DNA of 64,000 nucleotides, from positions 44,570-108,569 of the forward strand of contig NZ_CALPCH010000009.1 of assembly GCF_943193005.1 (NCBI RefSeq), read 5' to 3'. Shown here in pieces: positions 1-8,451 of this stretch; position 1 is the stretch's first letter, and every line of letters begins with the position of its first letter. Below the pieces are notes generated by a model. That model saw only the letters and a list, made by a program, of their open reading frames with translations. It did not search any database and was not told the origin of the DNA. The position numbers and the translations under genes are program-made. Source of the stretch: Pumilibacter intestinalis (GTDB lineage Bacteria; Bacillota; Clostridia; Christensenellales; Pumilibacteraceae).

Positions 1-1656
1 CGCAGCGGAGAAACCAAAAGTCACGTGCGCACGCTCGGACAGTCAATGAGTACGTTGTTGGTATCGCTGTTTATGGCAATGTTGCTGATTGTCGGCGTAG
101 CTTGTGCCGACGGTTTGCTTAGTGCGATAGACAAAGGTATAAATCACGGAGAGCAAACGTTTATGTCGCATGAGATAATAAATATCTCCGTAGGCGACGG
201 CTTTTTGTATGACGTAAACGACGTTCAAGGACTTAACGAGCGAGATGAAGATGGAAATTACACATTTGTTTCGTATTTATACCGTTTTGAGGTTGAAGAC
301 CCTACAAGCGGACAGCTTCTGCCGAAGCGGTATGACGACGGCACCGGACGTATAATTTTTCTTGATGACAAAGGAAATAGATTGCGTCCCGAAGATACAT
401 ATACGGAAATTGAAGATGAGAACGGCAATAAGACGTGGAAAATTACCGAAAAGAATTTGGAAAAGCTGACGCCTTTACGAACATACAACGGTTGGCGTCC
501 TAAAGATATTTTCGGTGCGATGAACGGAGATACCGACGGTGACGTTTACTATTCAAAAAACGATTTGCGGGACAATTTTTGGGACGAAGACGTAGAGCAT
601 ATTTTGGGTGATGACAAGTGGATGGTAGTTCCGTTACCTTACGGTTGGAAAAACGACGGACTTGTAGACCCGGAGGCTTTTAACTTTTTGGTTGCATATA
701 TTTGCGCCGTCGTTCTGATGATAGCACTCATCAGCGCGACGTTCGGACTCGTAAAGCGGCTTTTCGATATTGTGCTACTGTTTATCGCACTGCCGGGTAT
801 TGCCGCAACTATACCGCTTGACGACGGAGCCAAGTTTAAGCTATGGCGTGAAACCGTAATTAGCAAGGTGTTTCTCGCGTTCGGCACGGTCTTAGCTGTA
901 AACGTATTCACTATCGTAGCGCCGAGTTTGTGGGGAGTTTCTCTCGGAACGAGCGAGAACAGCTTTGCAAATTCGATTTTGCGACTCGTTCTGATATGCG
1001 GCGGCGCACTCACTATAAGCGGCGGGCAGTTGCTATTTGCCCGATTGCTCGGTACGAGCGCAGAGGAGAGCCGCGAAATGGCGCAGAGCGCACGTACGCT
1101 TATGGGCGGAGCTATGACGGCATGGGGCGGAGCCAAGGCAGCGGGACGTCTTGCTTTCGGATACCGTAATGCAAACGGGCAACGAATGGGCGGATTGCTC
1201 AAGGGCAGTGCAAACGCGCTCGGCGCCTTAGGTGGCGGAACGGTAAATGCGGCAGGTTCAATTATTGGCGGACAAGCGTATCGAAGTAGCCGTTTTGCAA
1301 GCGGAGTTGCTGCAACTCAACGCGCTCTCAAAGGTTTTGGAAGTAGTGCGGGGTGGATAGGTAAAGACCACGTGACGGGAGAAAATACTCTCGGCGGCTC
1401 AATCGGCTCCGGCATGGGTAAATTCGGCAATAAGTTGTCGGGCAGTATCGGCGCACAAAAAACAGGTTTAGACAAAGGGCTTTTGGGCGGAGTTCATAAG
1501 CTCGGGCAATCCGTAAGGAGCAAAGCAAGCATGGAATACGGTACGCAATTAGATAAAGAGAACCATGCGAAACAACGCGCGGGCGACATTGCCGCCGCTT
1601 TCGGCGTAAGCCCATATGCCGTTAAGCACGTTAAAAATAAAAAGAGCAAGGAGTAA
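1..1656 (+). CDS. VirB6/TrbL-like conjugation membrane protein, possibly 5'-partial
   Basis: The frame is open to the first base of the window, so the true start may lie upstream. In-window candidates are GTG at 25 and ATG at 46, neither with a convincing ribosome binding site. Counting from the GTG, there is a hydrophobic segment at about residues 8-28, a polar, probably extracytoplasmic stretch to about 220, then four or five membrane helices between about 225 and 345, and a long Gly/Ala/Ser-rich basic tail of about 200 residues. This layout is typical of the polytopic channel component of Gram-positive type IV secretion (VirB6/TrbL, pLS20 p028-like), which sits in the cytoplasmic membrane and helps form the DNA transfer channel. 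A VirB4 ATPase and an integrase downstream support this. The family is assigned from topology and context; no catalytic motif is expected. Confidence 0.72.
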   Translation, partial: RSGETKSHVRTLGQSMSTLLVSLFMAMLLIVGVACADGLLSAIDKGINHGEQTFMSHEIINISVGDGFLYDVNDVQGLNERDEDGNYTFVSYLYRFEVEDPTSGQLLPKRYDDGTGRIIFLDDKGNRLRPEDTYTEIEDENGNKTWKITEKNLEKLTPLRTYNGWRPKDIFGAMNGDTDGDVYYSKNDLRDNFWDEDVEHILGDDKWMVVPLPYGWKNDGLVDPEAFNFLVAYICAVVLMIALISATFGLVKRLFDIVLLFIALPGIAATIPLDDGAKFKLWRETVISKVFLAFGTVLAVNVFTIVAPSLWGVSLGTSENSFANSILRLVLICGGALTISGGQLLFARLLGTSAEESREMAQSARTLMGGAMTAWGGAKAAGRLAFGYRNANGQRMGGLLKGSANALGALGGGTVNAAGSIIGGQAYRSSRFASGVAATQRALKGFGSSAGWIGKDHVTGENTLGGSIGSGMGKFGNKLSGSIGAQKTGLDKGLLGGVHKLGQSVRSKASMEYGTQLDKENHAKQRAGDIAAAFGVSPYAVKHVKNKKSKE

Positions 1657-1658
1657 AC

Positions 1659-2465
1659 ATGTACGATACCGCTAATTTTTTCGCTATCTTACCCGCAGCG
1701 GTCAGATACAATGCAAAGCTCACACCGCGAGCCGTGTTGCTTTATGCAGCATTGACGTCGCTTGCCCAATCGGACGGCGAGGCTTATGCGTCGAATGATT
1801 ATTTAATGCGTGTACTCGATATTTCGGAGCGCACTGTCGTTCGATTGCTGCGCGAGCTTGAGGCGGAGAAATTTATATCCATACGTTATGAATACGTAGG
1901 GAGTACGCGTGAGATTGCGCGGCGACTTATACGAATAAGTCCGCTTGCGCCGTTACTCGACTTACATAAAACGCAAGCTCTCTATGCCGTAATACCGTCT
2001 CATATTTTGTGCAATACGACGTTATCGGTTCAAGCCAAAATTCTATATGCGGAAATATCCGCGGCGACGCCGACGGACGGTTTCTGTTCGCAATCGGCGG
2101 CGTTTTTTGCAGAACTGCTCAATGCGTCGGAACCTACCGTGCGACGTTGGATAAAAGAACTGCAAGACGCGGACGCTGTGCGCGTCGAAATGGAGTATAG
2201 GGGAGATACCCGAGAAATACGCCGCAGACGGATTTATTTGACGGCGGCTGCCGAAATCGCCGAGAAACGGGCAGAAATGTGCCGCAACGACTCGGAGCCG
2301 AGTTGTTCGGACAGTCCTTTGATTTTCCATGACGAGGCGGAGAGCGCCGATTGCGGGCGAAATCGAGGTGTGCTCATTTTTGACACCACCTCTGATGAGC
2401 CGCAAAAAATCGTCGGAAAACGTTGGGAAAATTGTCGAAAACCGCTTGAGCGGCTGCGACTATAA
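1659..2465 (+). CDS. Tandem winged-helix DNA-binding protein of the conjugative element
   Basis: The ATG lies 3 bases after the previous stop and has GAGCAAGGAG just upstream. The 268-residue protein contains two copies of one winged-helix unit, about residues 5-92 and 103-190. Each begins with a similar phrase (FFAILPAAVRYN and LYAVIPSHILCN), has a recognition-helix region (SERTVVRLLREL and SEPTVRRWIKEL), and ends in a wing-like GSTREIARR or GDTREIRRR. This is an internal duplication. The domain resembles the helix-turn-helix of replication initiators and DnaD-like proteins. The C-terminal 75 residues are polar and unrecognised. Three copies of a direct repeat lie in and just after its 3' end, so it may bind there as a replication initiator or autoregulator. 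That role is inference; the DNA-binding fold is well supported. Confidence 0.6.
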   Translation: MYDTANFFAILPAAVRYNAKLTPRAVLLYAALTSLAQSDGEAYASNDYLMRVLDISERTVVRLLRELEAEKFISIRYEYVGSTREIARRLIRISPLAPLLDLHKTQALYAVIPSHILCNTTLSVQAKILYAEISAATPTDGFCSQSAAFFAELLNASEPTVRRWIKELQDADAVRVEMEYRGDTREIRRRRIYLTAAAEIAEKRAEMCRNDSEPSCSDSPLIFHDEAESADCGRNRGVLIFDTTSDEPQKIVGKRWENCRKPLERLRL

Positions 2466-2522
2466 TTTTTTTACCTACGTATGCTCATTTTTGTCACCAC
2501 GTATGCTCATTTTTGTCACCCA
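2371..2522 (+). repeat. Three iteron-like direct repeats TGCTCATTTTTGtCACCAC
   Basis: Units of about 19 bases lie at 2371-2390 (with one change, TTTTTGACACCACC), 2482-2500 and 2504-2522. The last two are 22 bases apart, about two helical turns, in the same face and direction. The first lies inside the 3' end of the winged-helix gene and the other two just after its stop. The spacing and position resemble iterons or operator sites bound by a replication or regulatory protein of the element. Confidence 0.6.
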
Positions 2523-2773
2523 TATATAAAATAAATTATATAACGAGGGAATAACACAAAAAGGGAGTATGTATACAAATACTAAACTTGTAACGTGTCG
2601 ATAGAAACAAGTGTGCGCGTTCCACGTTCTTCCTTGTGTTCTTAATACGGCGTAGCCGTAAAAAACCGAGCTGTAGTTGCTCTTAAGCTGTACATATCGG
2701 CGGCGCGCGCGGCTGTTTACCCCCCCCACACTTTTTTGTGTTCTTAAAATTCGTTCAAAAGGAAATTTCGATT
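2466..2773. other. Gap between the winged-helix gene and the VirB4 gene
   Basis: After the iteron-like repeats, the gap holds a short hairpin TACGGC-gta-GCCGTA followed by A residues (about 2646-2660). A direct repeat TTGTGTTCTTAA occurs at about 2633-2644 and 2736-2747, and a run of eight C residues at 2720-2727. No gene longer than a dozen codons with a ribosome binding site is visible. Confidence 0.5.
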
Positions 2774-5497
2774 ATGCGTTTAATACCCAAAAAGTCTAAG
2801 ATGAACTCGACGATATGGAAGACGTTTACGTTGCTCGATTTCATTCTCATGTTCTTGTTACTCGTGCTTGCGTTGGTGCTCGCCATGTCGAACATACCCG
2901 GTAAGTGGTATATCTTGCTTTGTTACGTTCCGGTGTGCGCCTTGTTGTTTGTTCCCGACGGCGACGGTGGGAGAGCTTACTCCGAACTCGGGCATATCGT
3001 CAAGTACATATTTTCCCGTAAATACTTCCATGACGGCGCGCGTTCGGCGTCAAAGAACATTTCGGCGCTTTTGCCGGAGTTTACAATCCGTGAGGACGGC
3101 TTGCTTGATTACGGCGAGTATGTCGGCGGCGTTCTCGAGGTTGACAGTATCGAGTTCGCTCTCAAATCGGAGTGGCAGCAAAACGAGGCAATAACCGCGT
3201 TCTCGGCGGTGTTCAATTCCTTATCGCTCGGTGAGAGCGCTCAAATCGTCAAGGTTGACCGTCCAATAAACTTTGACGATATTTCGGCTTTGACGTTCGC
3301 CAAGCTCCGCGTTGCCGAGAAGACTTCCGAGGACAAGGCAAAGCGCCTCGTGCTGCGCTCTCGGCTTAAGCAGCTTGATGAGATAAATAACGTGCAAAAG
3401 CAATATCGCCCGTATTATTATCTTGTGTTTTTCTCTGCCAACGTTCAGACGCTCGGCGCTTTGCTCGATACTGCGCAGCATGCGCTCGGCACTTGCGGGT
3501 TGAAGACGTCGCAGCTCGACGGCAAGCAAGCCGCAGTATTTTTCAAGTATTGCTATACGAGAGATTTTGACGAGCGCGACATTGACACGGTACCACCCGA
3601 GAAATATCTTGAGTACATTCGTCCGCACGATATTCGTTTCCGTTTGGCAGACTACACGACCGACGGAAAGTATGCGTTTACCTACGCGATTTCGGATTAT
3701 CCGTTGTCTGTCGGTAACGCATGGGGTGCAGATATTTTCAATATCGACAACACGCGAGTTGTGATGAACATACGCCCGGTTGACCGTGAGAAAGCAGTCA
3801 AGCGCATTGACCGCACCATTGTTGAGATAGGCACGAGAGCAAGCGGCAACAAGGCGTCGGAGATGATAGCTCAAGACACTCACCTTTCGACAATGGGCGC
3901 TTTGCTGCAGAGTCTGCAGAACGAGAACGAGGGGCTATTTGATTGCACGTTGACGATTACCGGTTACAACAATACCGGGGAGAGCAATGCTGCGTTTAGA
4001 AAGCGTGTTCGACAGCGCATAATCACGTCAGGCTTTAAGGTGTCCATGCTCCGCGCGCGGCAGCTTGACGGATTTATTTCGGGGAGTATTACCGCGCGCG
4101 AGTCGCTCAAGAACTTTATGCGCGGCATAAACAGCGAAAGCCTTGCTGCAGTCTTTCCGTTCGTGTTCACTTCGATAATCGAGCCGCAAGGTATGACGCT
4201 TGGGGAAAGTAACGGCTATCCGTTCATTTTCGACCCGTTCAAGTGGGAGTACAGCGGCGGCGAGTTCGTAAACGCGAATATGTTTATTGCCGGCACGAGT
4301 GGCAGCGGCAAAAGTTATTTTGCAAAGAGCTTATTGTCGCAGCTCTACTCGGAGAATGCCGTTATTTATGTACTCGACCCCGAAAACGAGTACAAGCATT
4401 TGTGCCGTAACGTAGGCGGCACGTTCATAGACGTCGGCTCGGCTACGACCGGAAGAATAAATCCGTTCCACATTTACCAAACGCTTACCGATGACGGAGA
4501 GCCGGCACCGCCGCAAGCAACGTTTTCGGCGCACTTGCAGTATCTTGAAAACTTTTTTGCGGTGACGTTGCCCGGCATAAATCCGGATACGCTCGAAGAA
4601 ATCAACAATCTGATAGTCAAGTGCTATAAGCAAAAGGGCATAACTCAAGACACCGATTGTTTATATTTCAAGCCCGAGCAGTATCCGATATTTGATGACC
4701 TCTACGAGCTTGTTAAGAGTGAACTCACAAAAGAAAAATCCGGAGTTCGGTTCGGCAATTTGCAGCGCGCCGAAGTCTATCTCGCTAAGTTCGCGTCGGG
4801 TGGACGTTTCGCCAATCTTTGGAACGGGGCGAGTACGCTTGACGCTGCCGACAAGTTTACGGTGTTCAATTTTCAGTCATTATTTGAGGCGAAAAATAAG
4901 GTTACGAGCAACGGTCAAATGCTTACCGTGTTGCGCTTTTTGGAGCAGCAAATCATAAATTTGCGCGAGAAAAATGCGACGCTCGACCGCTCCGAACGGT
5001 TGCGCCCCATAGTCGTTATCGATGAGGGATACATGTATATCGACGCAAATAATCCGTGCGCGCTTGACTTCATTTATCAATGGTACAAGCGTATTCGTAA
5101 GTACAGCGGCAGCATGATTTTCCTTACTCAAAATCTTGCCGACATAGTGGGGAACATGGAAATCATACAAAAAACCTCGGCGATAATCAACAACACGCAG
5201 TACAGTTTTATCATGACTTTGCAAGGTAAAGACATCGAAGTTTTGCAAGATATTTTCGCGTCGCGCAATTTAACCGTAGCTGAAATCGAGGAAATCCAAC
5301 GCACAAATAAGCCCAAGGGGACAGCGTTTTTTATGGGCAGTTCGGCGCAGCGAGCTATGCTGCACGTAGTCACTGCGGACGAGGTAGAGAGCATGTTTTC
5401 GGGACAAATTGACCTTGATACCGTATTTCCGGATACGGTACCGAACGAGGACGTTCCCGCCGTTGATGAGGCGGAAAGCGGCTCCGATAACCCGTAA
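2774..5497 (+). CDS. VirB4/TraE-type conjugation ATPase with N-terminal membrane segments
   Basis: ATG 2774 is preferred because AAAAGGAAA lies 9 bases upstream; an in-frame GTG at 2738 has no such site. The product is 907 residues. Two membrane helices at about residues 15-50 resemble a PrgI-like module fused to the ATPase, as in Gram-positive conjugative elements. The ATPase half carries Walker A GTSGSGKS at 507-514 and a Walker B strand VVIDE ending near residue 751, then a glutamine- and arginine-containing motor segment (MIFLTQNLADIV). VirB4 proteins power assembly of the transfer channel and substrate passage at the inner face of the membrane. Length and motif order match intact family members. 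The gene follows the VirB6-like and winged-helix genes on the same strand and precedes the integrase. Confidence 0.85.
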   Translation: MRLIPKKSKMNSTIWKTFTLLDFILMFLLLVLALVLAMSNIPGKWYILLCYVPVCALLFVPDGDGGRAYSELGHIVKYIFSRKYFHDGARSASKNISALLPEFTIREDGLLDYGEYVGGVLEVDSIEFALKSEWQQNEAITAFSAVFNSLSLGESAQIVKVDRPINFDDISALTFAKLRVAEKTSEDKAKRLVLRSRLKQLDEINNVQKQYRPYYYLVFFSANVQTLGALLDTAQHALGTCGLKTSQLDGKQAAVFFKYCYTRDFDERDIDTVPPEKYLEYIRPHDIRFRLADYTTDGKYAFTYAISDYPLSVGNAWGADIFNIDNTRVVMNIRPVDREKAVKRIDRTIVEIGTRASGNKASEMIAQDTHLSTMGALLQSLQNENEGLFDCTLTITGYNNTGESNAAFRKRVRQRIITSGFKVSMLRARQLDGFISGSITARESLKNFMRGINSESLAAVFPFVFTSIIEPQGMTLGESNGYPFIFDPFKWEYSGGEFVNANMFIAGTSGSGKSYFAKSLLSQLYSENAVIYVLDPENEYKHLCRNVGGTFIDVGSATTGRINPFHIYQTLTDDGEPAPPQATFSAHLQYLENFFAVTLPGINPDTLEEINNLIVKCYKQKGITQDTDCLYFKPEQYPIFDDLYELVKSELTKEKSGVRFGNLQRAEVYLAKFASGGRFANLWNGASTLDAADKFTVFNFQSLFEAKNKVTSNGQMLTVLRFLEQQIINLREKNATLDRSERLRPIVVIDEGYMYIDANNPCALDFIYQWYKRIRKYSGSMIFLTQNLADIVGNMEIIQKTSAIINNTQYSFIMTLQGKDIEVLQDIFASRNLTVAEIEEIQRTNKPKGTAFFMGSSAQRAMLHVVTADEVESMFSGQIDLDTVFPDTVPNEDVPAVDEAESGSDNP

Positions 5498-5597
5498 AAA
5501 TATGCTCATAAAGCAAGGGTAAATGCCATTGAGTAAGTAGTCGTTGGTGCCGATAAGCTCGCGTAGGCGCGATTTTACGACGAAATAAGAGCATTTT

Positions 5598-5629
5598 CAG
5601 AGAGGGTACACCACATGTGTACTCTCTTT
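5598..5629 (+). terminator. Rho-independent terminator after virB4-like gene
   Basis: A stem made of AGAGAG-GGTACAC and GTGTAC-TCTCT with loop CACAT is followed by TTTTC. It closes the conjugation transcript ahead of the integrase promoter. Confidence 0.65.
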
Positions 5630-5641
5630 TCATTGCAAATC

Positions 5642-5670
5642 TTGAAATTTTTTTGACTTTTTGTTATAAT
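5642..5670 (+). promoter_or_regulatory. Integrase promoter TTGAAA-17-TATAAT
   Basis: The -35 TTGAAA lies at 5642-5647 and the -10 TATAAT at 5665-5670 with a 17-base spacer. Transcription should start near 5677, about 40 bases before the integrase ATG. Confidence 0.65.
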
Positions 5671-5716
5671 GAAAGTTCTCTTTTTTAAGGGGCAACAGCA
5701 CAAAGGAGATTGCATT

Positions 5717-6607
5717 ATGACGATAATGGAAATGCTCAAAAACATTTCGGACAAGTTGGATTTGGTTGTTGGTATTTTAAGCAATTTGCAGCCACAATCG
5801 CAAGATAGCGAGCGGACAATTTTTGAGGATTTTGCTCGATACTACTTTGATAAATTTCGTTGGCGCAAAGTTTCGCCGGAAACAAAGGTCAGAGATTTGC
5901 GCCGCTACAATAGACATATTGCGCCGGCATTCGGAACGCTGCAGATTGATAGAATAACGCCGCAACATTGTCAACGGCTGATAGATAATTTGTCGGAAAA
6001 ACCGAAGACAGCACATGAGATTTTATCACTGTTGAACGTTATATTTAAGGCGGCGATAAAGCATAAACTTGTCGGTGATAATCCTTGCGATATGATATAC
6101 ATTTCCGAGTATGAACAGCAGCACGGTAGGGCATTGACCAAAGACGAGGAGTGCCGGTTGCTTGCGGCGACAAGTGGCACTCGGTATCAAAAAATGTTTG
6201 CGGTTATACTGTACACCGGGTTGAGACCGAACGAATACAAAACGGTAGAGTTTGACGGTGCATTTATAGTTGCCAAGAACAGCAAACAAAAAGACGGAAA
6301 AGAACACAAAAAGAAAATTCCTATAACACCTATGCTCGCGCCGTATCTTGCTGATATGAGTAATGATGAGTTGCGCAATTTCAAATTTCATCACGTAAAC
6401 CGATTGCGTGATAAATTCAAATTGGTTTTGCCGGAGCATAAGTTGTACGATATGCGCACAACATTTTATACCCGCTGTCAAGAATGTGGGGTAAGTGATA
6501 TTGCGCGAAACCTTTTTGTCGGACACTCTTTGGGCGGGCTTGCCGATACATATAGTGACATTTCAGATGAGTATTTGATTAGCGAGGCGCGAAAGATAGT
6601 TTATTAG
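5717..6607 (+). CDS. int: Tyrosine recombinase (integrase) of the conjugative element
   Basis: ATG 5717 is chosen because AAAGGAG lies at 5702-5708; the in-frame ATG at 5669 falls before the predicted transcription start. The protein has 296 residues. An N-terminal SAM-like core-binding domain (about 30-115) is followed by the catalytic domain. Visible catalytic positions are R170 (TGLRPNE), a lysine-rich beta hairpin near 190-203, R247 (YDMR, where the usual HxxR histidine is tyrosine), H270 (GHS) and the nucleophile Y279, nine residues after H270 as in the family. It cuts and joins DNA at the attachment site. It ends 120-170 bases before a tRNA-Ser 3' fragment, the expected place for an integrase that uses a tRNA gene as target. 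Confidence 0.9.
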   Translation: MTIMEMLKNISDKLDLVVGILSNLQPQSQDSERTIFEDFARYYFDKFRWRKVSPETKVRDLRRYNRHIAPAFGTLQIDRITPQHCQRLIDNLSEKPKTAHEILSLLNVIFKAAIKHKLVGDNPCDMIYISEYEQQHGRALTKDEECRLLAATSGTRYQKMFAVILYTGLRPNEYKTVEFDGAFIVAKNSKQKDGKEHKKKIPITPMLAPYLADMSNDELRNFKFHHVNRLRDKFKLVLPEHKLYDMRTTFYTRCQECGVSDIARNLFVGHSLGGLADTYSDISDEYLISEARKIVY

Positions 6608-6634
6608 TTGCTCAAAAATTCCAAAACAAAACTA

Positions 6635-6663
6635 TTGACAATGCGTTTTTTTTGTGTTATTAT
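6635..6663 (+). promoter_or_regulatory. Outward-facing promoter at the element end, TTGACA-17-TATTAT
   Basis: TTGACA at 6635-6640 and TATTAT at 6658-6663 with a 17-base spacer point out of the element across the attachment site. In the excised circle this promoter would face the other end of the element; in the chromosome it faces the chimeric gene at 6963. Confidence 0.6.
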
Positions 6664-6735
6664 ACTTACGTTATCAATGAGCCTGCATTTATTGAGTAAC
6701 AAAGTAGATTTATCAATTAGAGATAGTGGGTAAGA

Positions 6736-6778
6736 GCACCGCGATTGTGCGCGGGTTCAAATCCCGCCTTCTCCGCCA
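6736..6778 (+). other. attR: duplicated 3' part of a tRNA-Ser gene
   Basis: The sequence folds as the 3' part of a class II tRNA: variable arm GCAC-cgcgatt-GTGC, T arm GCGGG-TTCAAAT-CCCGC, acceptor 3' strand CTTCTCC, discriminator G and CCA. No 5' acceptor strand, D arm or anticodon arm lies upstream. Integrating elements that target tRNA genes leave such a fragment at the end away from the intact tRNA. The intact tRNA-Ser should therefore lie beyond the left edge of the window, at the other end of the element. Confidence 0.75.
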
Positions 6779-6818
6779 ACACCGTAATAACGTCAGTAAC
6801 GACGGGTGTCAACAAGTT

Positions 6819-6856
6819 AAATTCCGTGTTGGGTACAAGACGACACGGAATTTTCT
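6819..6856 (+). terminator. Terminator after the tRNA-Ser fragment
   Basis: AAATTCCGTGT and ACACGGAATTT flank a short loop and are followed by TCTTTTT. It probably was the natural terminator of the tRNA-Ser transcript. Confidence 0.6.
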
Positions 6857-6874
6857 TTTTATTAGGGAATATTC

Positions 6875-6914
6875 AAAGCTCATTGGTAACGACAATTACC
6901 AATGGGCTTTTTTC
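6875..6914 (+). terminator. Second terminator hairpin before the chimeric gene
   Basis: AAGCTCATTGGTAA and TTACCAATGGGCTT flank a short loop and are followed by a T run. With the hairpin at 6819 it forms a double stop between the element and the chromosome. Confidence 0.6.
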
Positions 6915-6962
6915 ATTTGAGAAAAGCCCCTATGCGAAAATAAACTCATAGGGAGAACAAAT

Positions 6963-7517
6963 ATGAACAATAGCAGTAACGTCGTTATCGTAGGCAAGAT
7001 TACGAAACCGCTTGAGGTAAAAGAGGTTTCTACAGCCAACGGAAACAAGAAAGTCGGCAATATGGCACAGCTCGTAAACGTAATTGCGCCTATTATGACA
7101 AACAAAGACGAGGTGTGCAAGCAAACAATATGCTATCCGTACATGGCGGCGATACGTTACGCCAAAGGCAACGCGTTGCGAATTTGCGTGCCCTCCGACA
7201 GGGTGGAAACGGAATACGGGGAAACGGGCGAGGTATACGGAGCATGCTGTTTCCACAACGGAACGTACACGCTGTTTTTGCTCAACAAGTCGGAGCGAGC
7301 GCAGTCTTACGAAACGGCGTTTTACGGGTCGAGGGTGCGCATGACCGAGCGTTGGGAAATGAGCGGCTACCTTCGCGAGTACAACGATTTTTCTTGTCCG
7401 AACGAAGTTGCTTTGCGTCCCTGCGCTACGGAAAATGAAATATCGGGCGCACTGCCCTTAACTCTGCCGCCGCAAAGTTTTACGGTTTTACGCTATTGCG
7501 AGCAAGAATATATTTGA
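6963..7517 (+). pseudogene. Chimeric gene: SSB-like N-terminus joined to a GH51 arabinofuranosidase C-terminus
   Basis: The ATG has AGGGAGA upstream. Residues 1 to about 31 (NVVIVGKITKPLEVK, then TANGNKKVG) look like the first strands of a single-stranded DNA-binding protein. From about residue 33 the frame continues as MAQLVNVIAPIMT, QTICYPYMAAIRYAKG, a TLFLLNKS strand and a LPPQSFTVLRY end. That is the C-terminal part of a GH51 alpha-L-arabinofuranosidase, which normally runs to about 500 residues. The GH51 catalytic (beta/alpha)8 core and both catalytic glutamates are missing, so it cannot be an arabinosidase; the SSB fold is also incomplete. A deletion or recombination beside the integrated element best explains it. 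Both identifications rest on sequence memory and would be confirmed by profile searches. Confidence 0.7.
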
Positions 7518-7548
7518 TTAGCCGAGAGAATTGTGGTATAATCGAGGT
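7514..7548 (+). promoter_or_regulatory. Promoter TTGATT-17-TATAAT placing +1 on the ATG
   Basis: -35 TTGATT is at 7514-7519 and -10 TATAAT at 7537-7542. Six bases separate the -10 from ATG 7549, so the predicted transcript starts at the start codon itself. Confidence 0.65.
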
Positions 7549-8451
7549 ATGGAAGAGTATTTGTTCTTCGATATCGAGTGCGCCGACGGGCACAATATGT
7601 GCTCTTTCGGTTATGTGATTACCGCCGAAGATTTCGGTATTAAGGAAAAGCGGGATATACTCGTAAATCCCGAGTGCAAATTCAAGTTAAGCCGAGCAAA
7701 CTCCGTGCCGGATATAAATCTTGCTTATTCCGAAGCGGAGTTTTTCGCCGCGCCGGCGTTCTCGGAGATTTACGGGGAGTTGTCCGGTTTGCTTACCGCG
7801 CCCTCGCGGGTGCTTTTGGGGCACAGCGTGGCGGCGGACCTCGGCTACATAGATACGGCGTGCGCCCGATACAACAAAAAGCGGCTCAAATTACAGGCGT
7901 TCGATACTCAAAAGATTTACGCCGAATCGGACGAAGAGCACCGCATACGTTCGCTCTCGGGGATTATGGAGGATTTGGGCGTTAACGTGGCGGGGCTTAG
8001 CGAGCACAAGAGTTGCGACGACGCCGAGATGACCATGCTCACGGTGAAAGAAATTTGCCGCAAATACGGCGTTACTTTGCCCGAGTTGTTGCAAAACGCG
8101 GGCGACTGCGTTGTGAACAGGCGCACCATTGCGGCGGCGCATTTGCGCTCTGTGGTGAACAAGGCGTTGAAAAACCTACGCAAAAAATATCCCGACTCGA
8201 GCGGTCGGAAAAAGATTTACATATCCGAAACGGTCAACCCCAAAAACGCCGACGCCCGCGTGGAGCTCGTGAAAGCCGTTTACAGGCGCGGCTGGGGATA
8301 TACTTTCAACTTGTCGGAATGCGATTGCATTGTGTCCGACGGGCGTTACAGCGCGGCGGAAAAAGAGTTTTTGAAATCTTCGCCGCAGGTGGAAAGGGCG
8401 AGCTTTGCCGAGCTCGGCTCAAAGCTCAAAATTTGCGTTAAGAGTTTTTGA
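7549..8451 (+). CDS. DEDD-family 3'-5' exonuclease domain protein
   Basis: The 300-residue protein starts at ATG 7549. An in-frame TTG at 7531 is rejected because it would lie upstream of the transcription start. Residues 1-180 form a DnaQ/RNase T-like exonuclease domain: FFDIEC gives Exo I (D6, E8), LLGHSVAADLGYID gives Exo II, and HKSCDDAEMT gives Exo III (H and D). Such domains remove nucleotides from DNA or RNA 3' ends using two metal ions. The C-terminal 90 residues (about 205-300) carry a basic stretch, then a segment resembling the BRCT-like region of polymerase epsilon-type exonucleases (KAVYRRGWGYTFNLSECDCIVSDG), though this is less certain. The substrate cannot be read from sequence. 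The gene stands alone with its own promoter and converges with the next gene, whose end overlaps it by 14 bases. Confidence 0.75.
   Translation: MEEYLFFDIECADGHNMCSFGYVITAEDFGIKEKRDILVNPECKFKLSRANSVPDINLAYSEAEFFAAPAFSEIYGELSGLLTAPSRVLLGHSVAADLGYIDTACARYNKKRLKLQAFDTQKIYAESDEEHRIRSLSGIMEDLGVNVAGLSEHKSCDDAEMTMLTVKEICRKYGVTLPELLQNAGDCVVNRRTIAAAHLRSVVNKALKNLRKKYPDSSGRKKIYISETVNPKNADARVELVKAVYRRGWGYTFNLSECDCIVSDGRYSAAEKEFLKSSPQVERASFAELGSKLKICVKSF

Noticed and set aside
6736..6778. A complete tRNA gene
   Set aside because: Only the variable arm, T arm, acceptor 3' strand and CCA are present; no 5' acceptor, D arm or anticodon arm lies upstream.
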